Source: Pseudonocardiaceae bacterium
Lineage (GTDB): Bacteria; Actinomycetota; Actinomycetes; Mycobacteriales; Pseudonocardiaceae
Direction: 5' to 3'
NCBI GenBank assembly: GCA_009379845.1
Contig: WHSZ01000017.1
Span: forward strand, 1 to 64,000
Length of the DNA stretch: 64,000 nt
Shown: piece after piece, positions 1 to 11,430 of the stretch
Numbering within the stretch: the stretch's first letter is position 1
How the letters are laid out: each line of letters opens with the position of its first letter
Position numbers and translations under genes: made by a program
The notes under the pieces: generated by a model
Told to the model about the DNA's origin: nothing
The model's database searches: none
The model's input: the letters and a program-made list of their open reading frames with translations, nothing else

Positions 1-176
1 CGCACGCCGGCCGAACCTGCACCGCCCGCCATCACCGGTACGGAATTGACGAAAGGGTCGGCCGTCATAGTCGTCATCGTCGCGTCGACATCTCTTTCGA
101 CGAACTCAGCAGCTGTATGGCGCTCCCACGCGGCGACCATGGCACGCTGACGTTCCGTGAGCTCACTCTCGTCCAT
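1..176 (-). CDS. NTF2-like / SnoaL-like fold protein (partial)
   Basis: The reading frame opens with ATG at 174-176 on the minus strand and runs off the left edge, so only about 58 residues are visible. They begin MDESELTERQRAMVAAWERH and continue through VERDVDATMTTMTADPFVNSVP. The pattern of an N-terminal helix, then a (D)VDATMxTMT(A/D)DP(F/Y)VN stretch, is what I associate with actinobacterial NTF2-like/SnoaL-like proteins that often sit beside hydrolase genes. The family fold is a small cone-shaped barrel used by many isomerases and hydrolases. The active-site half is outside the window, so enzyme or binding protein cannot be decided. The assignment is from memory of the family and is moderately sure. 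Confidence 0.6.
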   Translation of the reverse strand, partial: MDESELTERQRAMVAAWERHTAAEFVERDVDATMTTMTADPFVNSVPVMAGGAGSAGV

Positions 177-606
177 TGCAGTCCTCTTCCTACGATACCG
201 TCGATCTAATTGTCGGCAGCTGCGAGGCAATCAGGACTCTTATTCAGACGCCCATAGCCAAGCCATGCCATCATGTGTGAAGAGCACCCTTTTGACGGCG
301 GCTGAGCTGTTTTTTTCACTTCGCAACCGTCTGCGGAGTCCTGGGCTTGTACCCACCTGCCCTTCGTAGACGTGAGCTCGTAAGAACATGAAAAGAGAGG
401 CCCTCCTGGCTGTTCTGCAGGCTTGTGTAACCGCAAATCAGCTAGTTGGACCTCTCTCTGCCAATCCTTCGCAGGGATTAACGAGCGCACCGATCTCGTC
501 TCCGGCCGGTGCCAACCGGTAGCTACAGACCGATGCCTTTTCGGTCTGCAGCTACCCGGTACGGCGGACGCAACCGGAGACGACCGTTGCTAGCACCTCG
601 CTCCGA
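177..606. other. Gene-poor stretch downstream of katG
   Basis: This 430-base stretch has no ORF with convincing codon use. It is less GC-rich than its surroundings, especially around 180-450. A 94-codon minus frame at 206-490 has a composition unlike the real genes here (many Ser, Lys, Cys) and no motif. An imperfect inverted repeat pairs about 392-403 (AAAGAGAGGCCC) with about 450-461 (GGACCTCTCTCT). The strong hairpin at 515-560 is listed separately. Confidence 0.5.
515..560 (-). terminator. Hairpin downstream of katG, probable terminator
   Basis: The arms ACCGGTAGCTACAGACCGA and TCGGTCTGCAGCTACCCGGT pair over about 18 bases, with one bulge and one mismatch, across an 8-base loop. The hairpin lies 47 bases past the katG stop in the direction of transcription. 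There is no U-tract, as is common in actinobacteria. Confidence 0.55.
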
Positions 607-4256
<3,650 letters not shown>

Positions 4257-4977
4257 GTAGACCGCCTTTGGTCTGTCACCAACCCCGGACGGCAGCCCCG
4301 GTCCGCGCCGGTGACCGCTCAACGCTGCCTGGCCCACATCGGGCCGGACCGCGTCGCACGTGTTGCTTCCTCACCCTGTGTACACGCGATGCCGTACGCC
4401 CGGCCGTGTACACCCGGGCATTGTTTCCGTGCGGGTTTCCCACTGTCGGATATCTCGAATTTAGATGCTCGCAATCGCTCCCAGCAAGGGAACGGCTGCG
4501 GCGAGATGCGCAGTCTGTCGCGGAAGAACCGCCTCTGGAAAAGGGGCCGCGTCTGCGTCTCGTTCTTTTTTGACACCAACGGCTTCTTTGGTGTTATCAA
4601 CGGCTTCTCTCGCGGGACTAACGGTGCGATCGCACTCCGCGCGAGTTGTGCTGTTCGCGATCGCCGCGTGCTGCGCTACCGCGTTGCGGTTCCCTCGGAC
4701 GACGGCACGGGCGTGCTCACCGGGCGTGGCTATGTCCGATGCCGACCGCGCGCACGCGCTGCTCGCGGCTCACGGGAGGTCGTCGTTTTCCGGGGCGGCG
4801 CCAAATTGTCCGCGTAACGTCGGGGCCGCACGGCTCGTTCGCCTGTTCAGGCCACAAGATAACTGGGTCACAAATGCGTGTGAAAGCTTACTGGATCGGG
4901 GTACAGAGACGGTGCACGTTTTGCGAGTCCGGGCGGACTTATTCGCCTGGCAGAGAAGCGGTGGACGGAGGGTAACC
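4257..4977. other. Long intergenic region upstream of the LytTR regulator
   Basis: About 720 bases contain no convincing coding sequence. Overlapping ORFs in several frames are mutually exclusive and Arg/Ser/Pro-rich. GC content drops between about 4440 and 4640. A notable local feature is ACACCAA at 4573-4579 paired with TTGGTGT at 4588-4594; the intervening CAACGGCTTCT recurs directly at about 4598. This could be a regulator site for the divergent genes, but it is weak evidence. Confidence 0.4.
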
Positions 4978-5223
4978 ATGAGTCCGGGAGAGGCCTGTCC
5001 GGCTGCGACGAACATTCCAGAGGCGCCTGAACGCGGTGTGGCGGTCAACGTCTACTACCGCAAGGTGGCGTCCGGAGTCCGGCCATTCGTCGTCGGTGGC
5101 CAGGAAAACGTGTGGTGTAAGGAAACCAGTGAATGGTGGCCGTTCGCGGCCAACGCCGTTAGCCTATTCACCTTACGTGCCAAGCACGGTGATCGCGTGC
5201 TCTGCACAGAGCCTGCTCAGTAG
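4978..5223 (+). CDS. Small hypothetical protein (81 aa)
   Basis: A short frame begins at ATG 4978 with an excellent ribosome site (GGACGGAGGGTAACC) about 7 bases upstream and ends at TAG 5221-5223. The product starts MSPGEACPAATNIPEAPERG and contains VAVNVYYRKVASGVRPFVVGGQENVWC and EWWPFAANAVSLFTLRAKHGDRVLC. It has three cysteines, no signal peptide and no membrane segment. I do not recognise the family. The frame stays open upstream to about 4465, but that part has poor composition and no ribosome site, so I take the short form. It converges on the hemerythrin gene. Confidence 0.5.
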   Translation: MSPGEACPAATNIPEAPERGVAVNVYYRKVASGVRPFVVGGQENVWCKETSEWWPFAANAVSLFTLRAKHGDRVLCTEPAQ

Positions 5224-5307
5224 AAAACCGGCCCGATAACCGCACGCTGTCCACATTCGGGCGGCGCCGGGCGGCTTTTCCTTTATACGCAAGGCAGTTG
5301 ACTGCGA

Positions 5308-5805
5308 TCAGCCCTGCCCGTGTGCGTCGAGGCCGAACAGTTCCGTCGTGGAATGGTGGCCAGTGGGCAGGGAGTTCAGTGCGGTGACGATCGTGCGTTC
5401 CTCGAAGCTGAAATGCGAGTCGAGAATGGCGGTCAGGCCATCCAGTTCACCGCGTATCCGCTTGACCTCGGCGGCATTCGAGTCAGCGGTAATACCGCTC
5501 AGTACCCGCTCGAACTGCTGGAGGAGCCCGGTAACCAGGTGGTGATCTTCCTCCATCTTGGTGAGTAGCGGGCGGAGTTCGGGGAACTCCCGCGCCAGCA
5601 AAGGAAATGCTCCGGCGTCTTCACCGGTATGATGCTTGTTCAGCGCCGCGCAGAACGCCATGCAGTGTGCCTTGAGCTCGCGGGGCCGGCCGCCACGGTT
5701 GTCGAGGTAGCGTTCGACGTCTTCGCGGACGTCAGCCAGTTCTTGGCGGAGCCAGCGATGGATCTCCACCAACTCCGCGCCGAAGGCCGCCAGCCGTTCG
5801 TTCAC
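5308..5805 (-). CDS. Hemerythrin HHE domain protein
   Basis: This 165-residue all-helical protein carries candidate ligands for a non-haem di-iron site. Visible ones are His16 (EIHRWLRQEL), His58/His59 and Glu62 (NKHHTGEDAGAFPLL), His88 (EEDHHLVTGLL), and His131 with Glu135/136 (SHFSFEERTIV). The order and spacing match the hemerythrin HHE family, whose members bind oxygen, NO or iron and some of which are DNA-linked oxygen sensors. No extra domain is fused. The cytoplasmic location follows from the lack of a signal peptide. Nearby katG suggests an oxidative or nitrosative stress role, which is inference. Confidence 0.88.
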   Translation of the reverse strand: MNERLAAFGAELVEIHRWLRQELADVREDVERYLDNRGGRPRELKAHCMAFCAALNKHHTGEDAGAFPLLAREFPELRPLLTKMEEDHHLVTGLLQQFERVLSGITADSNAAEVKRIRGELDGLTAILDSHFSFEERTIVTALNSLPTGHHSTTELFGLDAHGQG

Positions 5806-5855
5806 GCCCGGAGCTTACTGATCACCAGTAGTTCTTGGCCAGCTCGCTGACCGGC

Positions 5856-6196
5856 TCATGGCCAGTGCGACACTTCGGGATACCGGGTCGACGGCCGGTC
5901 CAGGAGTGGCTCCGGTTGCCTCCGCAGGTGCCTGTCGACGAACGCGGACACGTAGGCGCGGCGGTCCGGTTGGACGTGGATCCTGCCGTCCATGTTGACT
6001 CCCGCGTGGATGCGGTGACTTTCACTCATCGCGCCGAGCGCACCGGCTCCGCCGAGTGAGTGGCCTACCATCGCGATTCGCCGAGGGTCGATGAGCCGGC
6101 CGCCGGCCCAGGCGAGCCCGATGAGCCGATCGATCACGAACGACACGTCGGCGGCCCCGAGGCGAACTCCCGTGTGCGCCAGATGTATCCGCCTAT
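5856..6196 (-). pseudogene. Decayed alpha/beta-hydrolase (PAF-acetylhydrolase/chlorophyllase-like) remnant
   Basis: On the minus strand the frame reads HTGVRLGAADVSFVIDRLIG, then the nucleophile-elbow region RRIAMVGHSLGGAGALGAM, then AGVNMDGRIH. It jumps almost at once to a C-terminal tail, FVDRHLRRQPEPLLDRPSTR, ending YPEVSHWP. In intact members the DG(x)I region and the FFDxHL tail are separated by many residues, including the acidic and His catalytic residues. The N-terminal part is also missing, and its place is taken by the divergent TetR gene. I read this as an internally deleted and 5'-truncated hydrolase gene. Confidence 0.65.
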
Positions 6197-6214
6197 TCCG
6201 TTGCCGAACGCGCG

Positions 6215-6892
6215 GTGGTGACTCACCGCGGAAGCCAGTTGCAGTGTCTGAACAGGACTGCTAAATTTCTGTACATCTTGTCTAAGACTGGGGAAGGCGC
6301 TAGGTCGTTCATTCATGTGGCGCGGCAGCAGCAACTGGTGGAATGCGCGGTGGAGGTGATCGCCGAGCAGGGACTCGCGGGTGCCTCCACGGTGCGGATC
6401 GCGGAGCGAGCCGGGGTCAGTCGCGGGGTGCTGACCTATCACTTCCGTGATCGTGCGGAGTTGATCGAGAAGGTCGTTGCCAGTGTGTATGACTTGGGGA
6501 GCGAGTTGATCGGCCCTGAGGTGGCTACGGCAGCTTCGCCGCGGGACGCGCTGCTCACCTTCATCAGCGGCAGTATCGACCTCTATGCCCGCTATCCAAA
6601 ACACCTGACCGCGCTGACCGAAATCTTCGCGGCGGGCCGGACAGGTGAGGGGGCAGTCCGCTCCGAGCACGCTCGCCATACGCAAGAGCTTTCCGACCTC
6701 GTGCAAATTCTGCGCGCCGGGCAGGAACAGGGCCAGTTCCGCGAGTTCAACGTCGAGATCATGTGCACGACCATCCGGCGCGCATTGGATGGCGCGCTCG
6801 AGCACATCGTGAAGGGCGCGCCCGCCGAGCAGTACACCGCCGAATTGCAGACCATTGTCGACGCCGCGACGAGAGCCGAGGTTGACCCATGA
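6215..6892 (+). CDS. TetR-family transcriptional regulator
   Basis: An N-terminal helix-turn-helix is seen in AVEVIAEQGLAGASTVRIAE followed by RAGVSRGVLTYHFRDRAELIEKV, the canonical TetR recognition segment. The C-terminal part is helical and would bind a ligand (FISGSIDLYARYPKHL). The ORF can start at 6215, but a TTG at 6278 would give a more typical leader (LSKTGEGARSFIHVARQQQL). Its last four bases overlap the start of the carboxylesterase gene (ATGA at 6889-6892), so regulator, esterase and DUF998 gene probably form one operon, with the TetR controlling it in response to an ester or its product. Confidence 0.88.
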   Translation: MVTHRGSQLQCLNRTAKFLYILSKTGEGARSFIHVARQQQLVECAVEVIAEQGLAGASTVRIAERAGVSRGVLTYHFRDRAELIEKVVASVYDLGSELIGPEVATAASPRDALLTFISGSIDLYARYPKHLTALTEIFAAGRTGEGAVRSEHARHTQELSDLVQILRAGQEQGQFREFNVEIMCTTIRRALDGALEHIVKGAPAEQYTAELQTIVDAATRAEVDP

Positions 6893-8493
6893 ACTATCCA
6901 CGATCGATGCGATGGCGGATCTACCGCGCGGCCGCGCTATTGGGGGGCGTGTTAATGGCCGCCAGCTCGGTCAGCGCGAATGCCACAACGGCCGCGCCGT
7001 CCGAGGCGCCGCTGACCATTCGGCTGGATTCGGGTCAGGTGCGCGGCACGCAGACCGACAAAACCCACCAGTTCCTCGGCATCCCGTACGCGCAACCCCC
7101 GGTGGGCACGCTCAGGTGGGCGCCGCCGCGCCGGCCGGAGCCGTGGCGAGGTGTTCGGGACGCCACCAAGCCTGGCAACATCTGCCCCCAGGCGCCACCG
7201 GGCGGGCAGCCAGCCACCAACGAGGATTGCCTCTATGTCAACGTCACCACGCCACGCGAACACCGGCCCGGCACCAAGCGGCCGGTAATGGTGTGGTGGC
7301 ATGGCGGCGGTTTCACCCACGACAGCGGCAACTACTACAACGCTGAACGTATCGCTGAGCAGGGCAACGTGATCGTGGTGACGGTAAACTACCGGCTCGG
7401 GATCTTCGGCTACTTCGGCCTTCCCGGGCTGCCCGGCTCGGGTAACTTCGGCTTCGCCGACCAGATCGCGGCGCTGAAATGGACCAAGCGCAACGCGCGC
7501 GCGTTCGGCGGAGACCCGCACAACGTCACGGTGTTCGGCCAATCCGCGGGCGCGATGGCGGCCTGCGCGTTGTTGACATCTCCGCACGCGGCCGGCCTGG
7601 TGGACAAGGCTGCTCTTTCCTCCGGCTCCTGTCTGCTGGACTGGCCTGCTGGTGGGCAGTTCCCGACGGCGCCGGCCGAGACGCCGTACATTCCGGTGCG
7701 CCAAGGAAACGTGGACGGCCGGGCGACGGCGAAGAAGCTGGGCTGTGACGGGGACGACGAACTCGCGTGCATGCGGGCAAAGCCGGCAAGTGAGCTGCTG
7801 GGAACGACCCAGAAGTTCGCCAACCACCTGGCGTATGGCACACCCTTGCTGCCGCTGAATCCGGCCACCGCGGTGGAACGAGGCGCATTCGCCAGGGTGC
7901 CGGTGATCTCCGGAGCCACCCGGGACGAGGCTCGCTCATTCGTGGGCGGCGCGATTATGGCCAATCCGGACCTGATCACCGCGAAGACCTATCCGGGTCT
8001 GCTCCGGCGTGCCTACGGCGACGATGCCGATAAGGTCGCGGCTCGCTACCCGCTGACCGAGTACCCGTCCGCTGGCTTGGCCTGGGCGACGGTGCTGACT
8101 GATCACACGTGGGCCTGCCAGACCGTGCGAGGCAACCGAGAACTCGCCGAGCACGTCACCGTGTACCCCTACGAATTCGCCGACCCGAACGCCCCCAACG
8201 TAAACGGCATCGACGTTCCACAAGTCCCGCAACGATCCGCGCATGCCACCGATCTGCCATCGCTGTTCGACTTGCACGGCGAAGATTTCCTCGGCAGCCA
8301 CGCACAGCGCGAGATGGCCGGGACGATGATCGACTACTGGACCCGGTTCGCGCACACCGGAAATCCGAACCACCTGGGGGCCCCGAAGTGGGCGGCAGGC
8401 CCCGGCGGCGCGCTGCGATTCGTCCCCGGCGCGATCGAGCGCGCCGACGTCGGCGGGGAACACCAGTGCGGATTCTGGAACTCGCTGCGCTGA
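6889..8493 (+). CDS. Secreted type-B carboxylesterase
   Basis: This 534-residue serine esterase or lipase hydrolyses carboxylic esters; the substrate is unknown. Residues 1-33 look like a signal peptide (RWRIYRAAALLGGVLMAASS). Family motifs are present in order: the early loop EDCLYVNV (112-119), the oxyanion-hole HGGGF (138-142), the nucleophile elbow FGQSAGA with Ser219, the acidic residue in SGATRDEARSF, and the His in SAHATDLPSLF. The length fits the COesterase family. The protein is likely exported or surface-associated. Its start overlaps the TetR stop, and it is followed 26 bases later by a membrane protein gene. Confidence 0.92.
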   Translation: MNYPRSMRWRIYRAAALLGGVLMAASSVSANATTAAPSEAPLTIRLDSGQVRGTQTDKTHQFLGIPYAQPPVGTLRWAPPRRPEPWRGVRDATKPGNICPQAPPGGQPATNEDCLYVNVTTPREHRPGTKRPVMVWWHGGGFTHDSGNYYNAERIAEQGNVIVVTVNYRLGIFGYFGLPGLPGSGNFGFADQIAALKWTKRNARAFGGDPHNVTVFGQSAGAMAACALLTSPHAAGLVDKAALSSGSCLLDWPAGGQFPTAPAETPYIPVRQGNVDGRATAKKLGCDGDDELACMRAKPASELLGTTQKFANHLAYGTPLLPLNPATAVERGAFARVPVISGATRDEARSFVGGAIMANPDLITAKTYPGLLRRAYGDDADKVAARYPLTEYPSAGLAWATVLTDHTWACQTVRGNRELAEHVTVYPYEFADPNAPNVNGIDVPQVPQRSAHATDLPSLFDLHGEDFLGSHAQREMAGTMIDYWTRFAHTGNPNHLGAPKWAAGPGGALRFVPGAIERADVGGEHQCGFWNSLR

Positions 8494-8519
8494 CCACAGC
8501 CCGATAACTGGGGAGCACT

Positions 8520-9257
8520 ATGACTAAGACCGCAGCCCCAACCACCCTGGCGGCGTTTCCGGTCGCACTCGGCGGTCGGGTCTTCTTCGCCGCCTGGTGT
8601 TGGATCCTCTCGCTCGGCTTCTTCGCCGCCGAAGCCATCGTGCAGGCCGCGTCGAAGGCTCCCTACAGCATGGTCGAGAACTACATCAGCGATCTGGGCG
8701 CGACCCGCTGCGGCACCGTCACCATCCAGATGTACGAAGCGTACGTCTGCTCACCGATGCACGGCTTGATGAACACCGCGTACGTCACCGTCGGTGCGCT
8801 CGCCGCGATCGGCGCGCTGCTCAGCCGCCCGGCGTGGCCGGCGGGAAAGCAGGCCACCACCGGACTGGCGCTGGTGGGCATCGCGGGTATTGGCGCGGTT
8901 ATCGCGGGCGCCTACCCCGAAGACGTCAACCTGGACCTGCACCTGCTCGGCGCCCTGCTGGCGGTGCCCATGTCCAACATCGGCATGCTCCTGCTCGCAC
9001 TGTCATTACGACGACACATGCCCGCACTCGCGATCTTCACCGGCCTGATGGTGCTCGTCGGCCTGACCGGACTTGTGCTGACCACCATTCCCCAGCTTGG
9101 CATCGGTATCGGCCTGACCGAACGTCTCGCCGGCTACCCCTTCGAGATCTGGAAAACCGTCATCGGGACCTTGATACTGATCGCAGGACTACGTCGAAGC
9201 ACACCGGACACGAACCGGCCCGCGACTGAGCCGACGAGGAAACGGAGGTCTCGGTGA
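8520..9257 (+). CDS. DUF998-family integral membrane protein
   Basis: This 245-residue protein has about six hydrophobic segments. It shows the DUF998 pattern: an early ENYISDLGAT motif after the first membrane segment, a central MHGLMNTAYVTVG segment, and a late LTERLAGYPFEIWK motif. The family has no established biochemical role. A clear start ATG follows GGGGAGCACT. It lies at the end of the TetR-esterase operon. The C-terminus is a basic tail (TRKRRSR). Confidence 0.82.
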   Translation: MTKTAAPTTLAAFPVALGGRVFFAAWCWILSLGFFAAEAIVQAASKAPYSMVENYISDLGATRCGTVTIQMYEAYVCSPMHGLMNTAYVTVGALAAIGALLSRPAWPAGKQATTGLALVGIAGIGAVIAGAYPEDVNLDLHLLGALLAVPMSNIGMLLLALSLRRHMPALAIFTGLMVLVGLTGLVLTTIPQLGIGIGLTERLAGYPFEIWKTVIGTLILIAGLRRSTPDTNRPATEPTRKRRSR

Positions 9258-9366
9258 ACCTGGATCAGGCGAAGATCAGGTGCCCGCCCGGGACAGGTGA
9301 GACACTTTCACGATATTCCTTGTGTCGTCGGTGCTTGACCGGCACAGGGGTTCTGCTGGCAGGTCT

Positions 9367-10122
9367 TCACAGGCCGAGCAGCCGCCTGAGTTCGGGAGCC
9401 TGCCTGCGGGAGACCTCGACCTTGCTGCGCTGCTGATCGTTCATCACCAGGACGAGGGATCCCTTGAAGTCCGGGACCAATTCGCTGACCCGGTCCAGAT
9501 TGACCAGATAGGCGCGGTGCGTGCGGAAGAAATGCCCGTGCAGGCGCCGTTCGAGCTCGTTGAGTGTGCAGCTCACCAGTACACGCTCGTCCGCAAGCTG
9601 CAGGTACGCGTACCCGCGAGCCGCACTCGCGAAGACAATGGCTGCCTCGTCGATCAGCACGGTGCGCTCGCCACGTTGGACGGGGATCCGTGTCAGCGGG
9701 TCGGTGGCCTGCGCGGCCGGGGCGGTGGTCGTCGGCCGCACGGCACCGTCCTCGTCGCCGATCCCGGGCAGTGCCCGCCCCAACGCTCTGCCCAGCCGTT
9801 CGGCGTCGAACGGTTTGACCAGGTAATCGACCGCTTCGAGGTCGAACGCCTCCACCGCGTGATCGGGATATGCCGTGGTGAAAATGACCTTCGGCGGGTG
9901 CTCCGTCTCGCGGAGGGCGGCGGCGACGTCGAGACCGGTACCACCGGGCATGCGGATATCGAGCAGCACGAGTTCGTAGCTCAACGAGCGCAGCAGGGTG
10001 AGCGCCTCTTCTGCGTTCGTCGCCTCGCCTACCACTTGGACGTGCTCGAAGTGCCCGAGAAGGTAACGCAATTCGTCTCGGGCGGGGGCCTCATTGTCGA
10101 CAATCAGGCAGCGGGCGCGCAT
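9367..10122 (-). CDS. LytTR-type response regulator
   Basis: This 251-residue protein has an N-terminal receiver domain with acidic pocket residues (CLIVDNEAPARDE) and phosphoacceptor Asp55 (LVLLDIRMPGGTGLD). Its C-terminal LytTR DNA-binding domain includes ERRLHGHFFRTHRAYLVNL and SRRQAPELRRLLGL. It is the partner of the LytS-like kinase encoded immediately upstream, whose stop lies 4 bases before this start. The final LytTR segment resembles that of the regulator beside katG. LytTR proteins bind pairs of short direct repeats. The likely targets are the adjacent symporter genes. Confidence 0.93.
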   Translation of the reverse strand: MRARCLIVDNEAPARDELRYLLGHFEHVQVVGEATNAEEALTLLRSLSYELVLLDIRMPGGTGLDVAAALRETEHPPKVIFTTAYPDHAVEAFDLEAVDYLVKPFDAERLGRALGRALPGIGDEDGAVRPTTTAPAAQATDPLTRIPVQRGERTVLIDEAAIVFASAARGYAYLQLADERVLVSCTLNELERRLHGHFFRTHRAYLVNLDRVSELVPDFKGSLVLVMNDQQRSKVEVSRRQAPELRRLLGL

Positions 10123-10125
10123 CGG

Positions 10126-11430
10126 TTAGCCTAAGGGAATTCGCAGGTCGACGACCGTGCCGTCGGTCTCGTTTGATCGGACATCGAGACGGTAGCGCTC
10201 CCCGAACAGAGTTTCCAATCGTTGCGAGATATTGCGTAGCCCGACTCCGCCGTTTGCCATACCCTCGCCCGCGCTGATGCGCTCGAGCACATCGGCACTC
10301 ATCCCGACACCGTCGTCGGTGACGCGGATGGATGTCGTCCTGGTGAGCGGGTCGACGCGTGCCTTCAGGGTCACGGTGCCGCCGGCGATCTTGTTCGCCA
10401 GCCCGTGCTTGACCGCGTTCTCCACCAGCGGCTGGATGGTCAGCACCGGAACCTGTGCGGTGAGTACTTGGGGGTCGACGTCGTAGCGCACCCGCAGCTG
10501 GTCGCCGTAGCGGGCCTGCTCGAGCGCGAGATAGGTGCGCACGAAGAAGTACTCCTGCCCGAACTCGGCGAAGTGGCCCTCCTGCCGGATCGCGTAGCGG
10601 AAGAAGTCGGACAGCCGAAGCAACAGCTGGCGAGCCTCTTCGGGGTCGGTGCGCGCCCTGGACGCGATCGTGTTCAAGGTGTTGAACAGGAAGTGCGGGT
10701 TGATCTGGGCGCGCAGCGCGTCGAGTTTCGCGTCCACGGCGAGAGTGCGTTCCCTGTCGAGTTCCGCGAGTTCGAGATGCAGCGACAAGATTCTCGCCAC
10801 GCCCTCGACAAGGCTGCGTGGTGGTGGTCTTTCGTCGACACGGTAGACAAGCAGGGCCCCGACGACGCGCTTGCCGATAGCCAGCGGAGCACCTACTGCG
10901 GTCTGTAGTGGACAGTCGGAATGCGGGCAGCCGAGTTTCGCCCTGGTGCGTACGACCAAGGTCTTCCCACCGTCCAGCACCTTTGCCGAAGCCAGTGTGC
11001 GCGGCGGCTCGCCGACTGTGTGGTGGTCCGCTCCCGGGCCGATGAACGCGAGCACCCTGTCGCGGTCGGTTATCGCGACGGAGTCGCCCTCGAGCAATGG
11101 ATGCAGTAGCTTCACCGTGCGCTGCGCGGCTTCCGCGGTGAGACCGGAGCGCAGTGGCATGGACTGGCCCGCGGCGGCGATGGTCTTCGCCGGTTGGGAG
11201 GTTGCCGTGTCCTTCGCCGGTTGGCGGGTGGGCGGGCGGATATGGCGGGGACCGCGCAGTGCGGACGGGTAGCCGAGTGTGAAAAGGACGGTCAGTCCGA
11301 CACCGATCATCAGTGTGGTCCCGACGCCGAGCGCCGGGTCCGCGATGATCTGGGTAACGAGGTACACCAGTGCCCAGACGAGCACGAGCACGCCCGCGAG
11401 TGGGAGGCTGCCGCTACTCATGGCGTTCAC
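10126..11430 (-). CDS. LytS-like sensor histidine kinase
   Basis: This 434-residue membrane kinase has two N-terminal hydrophobic segments (about 9-60), a linker, and a GAF-like sensor region containing a GCPHSDCPLQ cysteine motif. The His_kinase phosphoacceptor box is AQINPHFLFNTLNTIAS, and a C-terminal HATPase domain contains ENAVKHGLANK and DDGVGMS. The GTG start at 11428-11430 lies inside the symporter gene, overlapping it by 17 bases; ATG 11419-11421 is an alternative start. The cysteine-rich GAF may bind a metal or sense redox, which is inference. Kinases of this class often sense carboxylates or sugars through a paired transporter. Confidence 0.92.
   Translation of the reverse strand: MNAMSSGSLPLAGVLVLVWALVYLVTQIIADPALGVGTTLMIGVGLTVLFTLGYPSALRGPRHIRPPTRQPAKDTATSQPAKTIAAAGQSMPLRSGLTAEAAQRTVKLLHPLLEGDSVAITDRDRVLAFIGPGADHHTVGEPPRTLASAKVLDGGKTLVVRTRAKLGCPHSDCPLQTAVGAPLAIGKRVVGALLVYRVDERPPPRSLVEGVARILSLHLELAELDRERTLAVDAKLDALRAQINPHFLFNTLNTIASRARTDPEEARQLLLRLSDFFRYAIRQEGHFAEFGQEYFFVRTYLALEQARYGDQLRVRYDVDPQVLTAQVPVLTIQPLVENAVKHGLANKIAGGTVTLKARVDPLTRTTSIRVTDDGVGMSADVLERISAGEGMANGGVGLRNISQRLETLFGERYRLDVRSNETDGTVVDLRIPLG

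Noticed and set aside
206..490. 94-codon minus-strand frame downstream of katG
   Set aside because: No motif, unusual composition for this GC-rich genome and no ribosome site.
4465..4977. Upstream extension of the small orphan gene
   Set aside because: The Ala/Arg/Ser-rich segment overlaps other equally poor frames, and the strong ribosome site is at 4978.
5224..5307. Possible terminator between the small orphan gene and the hemerythrin gene
   Set aside because: Only a 6-bp stem (GCCCGA/TCGGGC) with a long loop, plus a short T-run; not enough to call.
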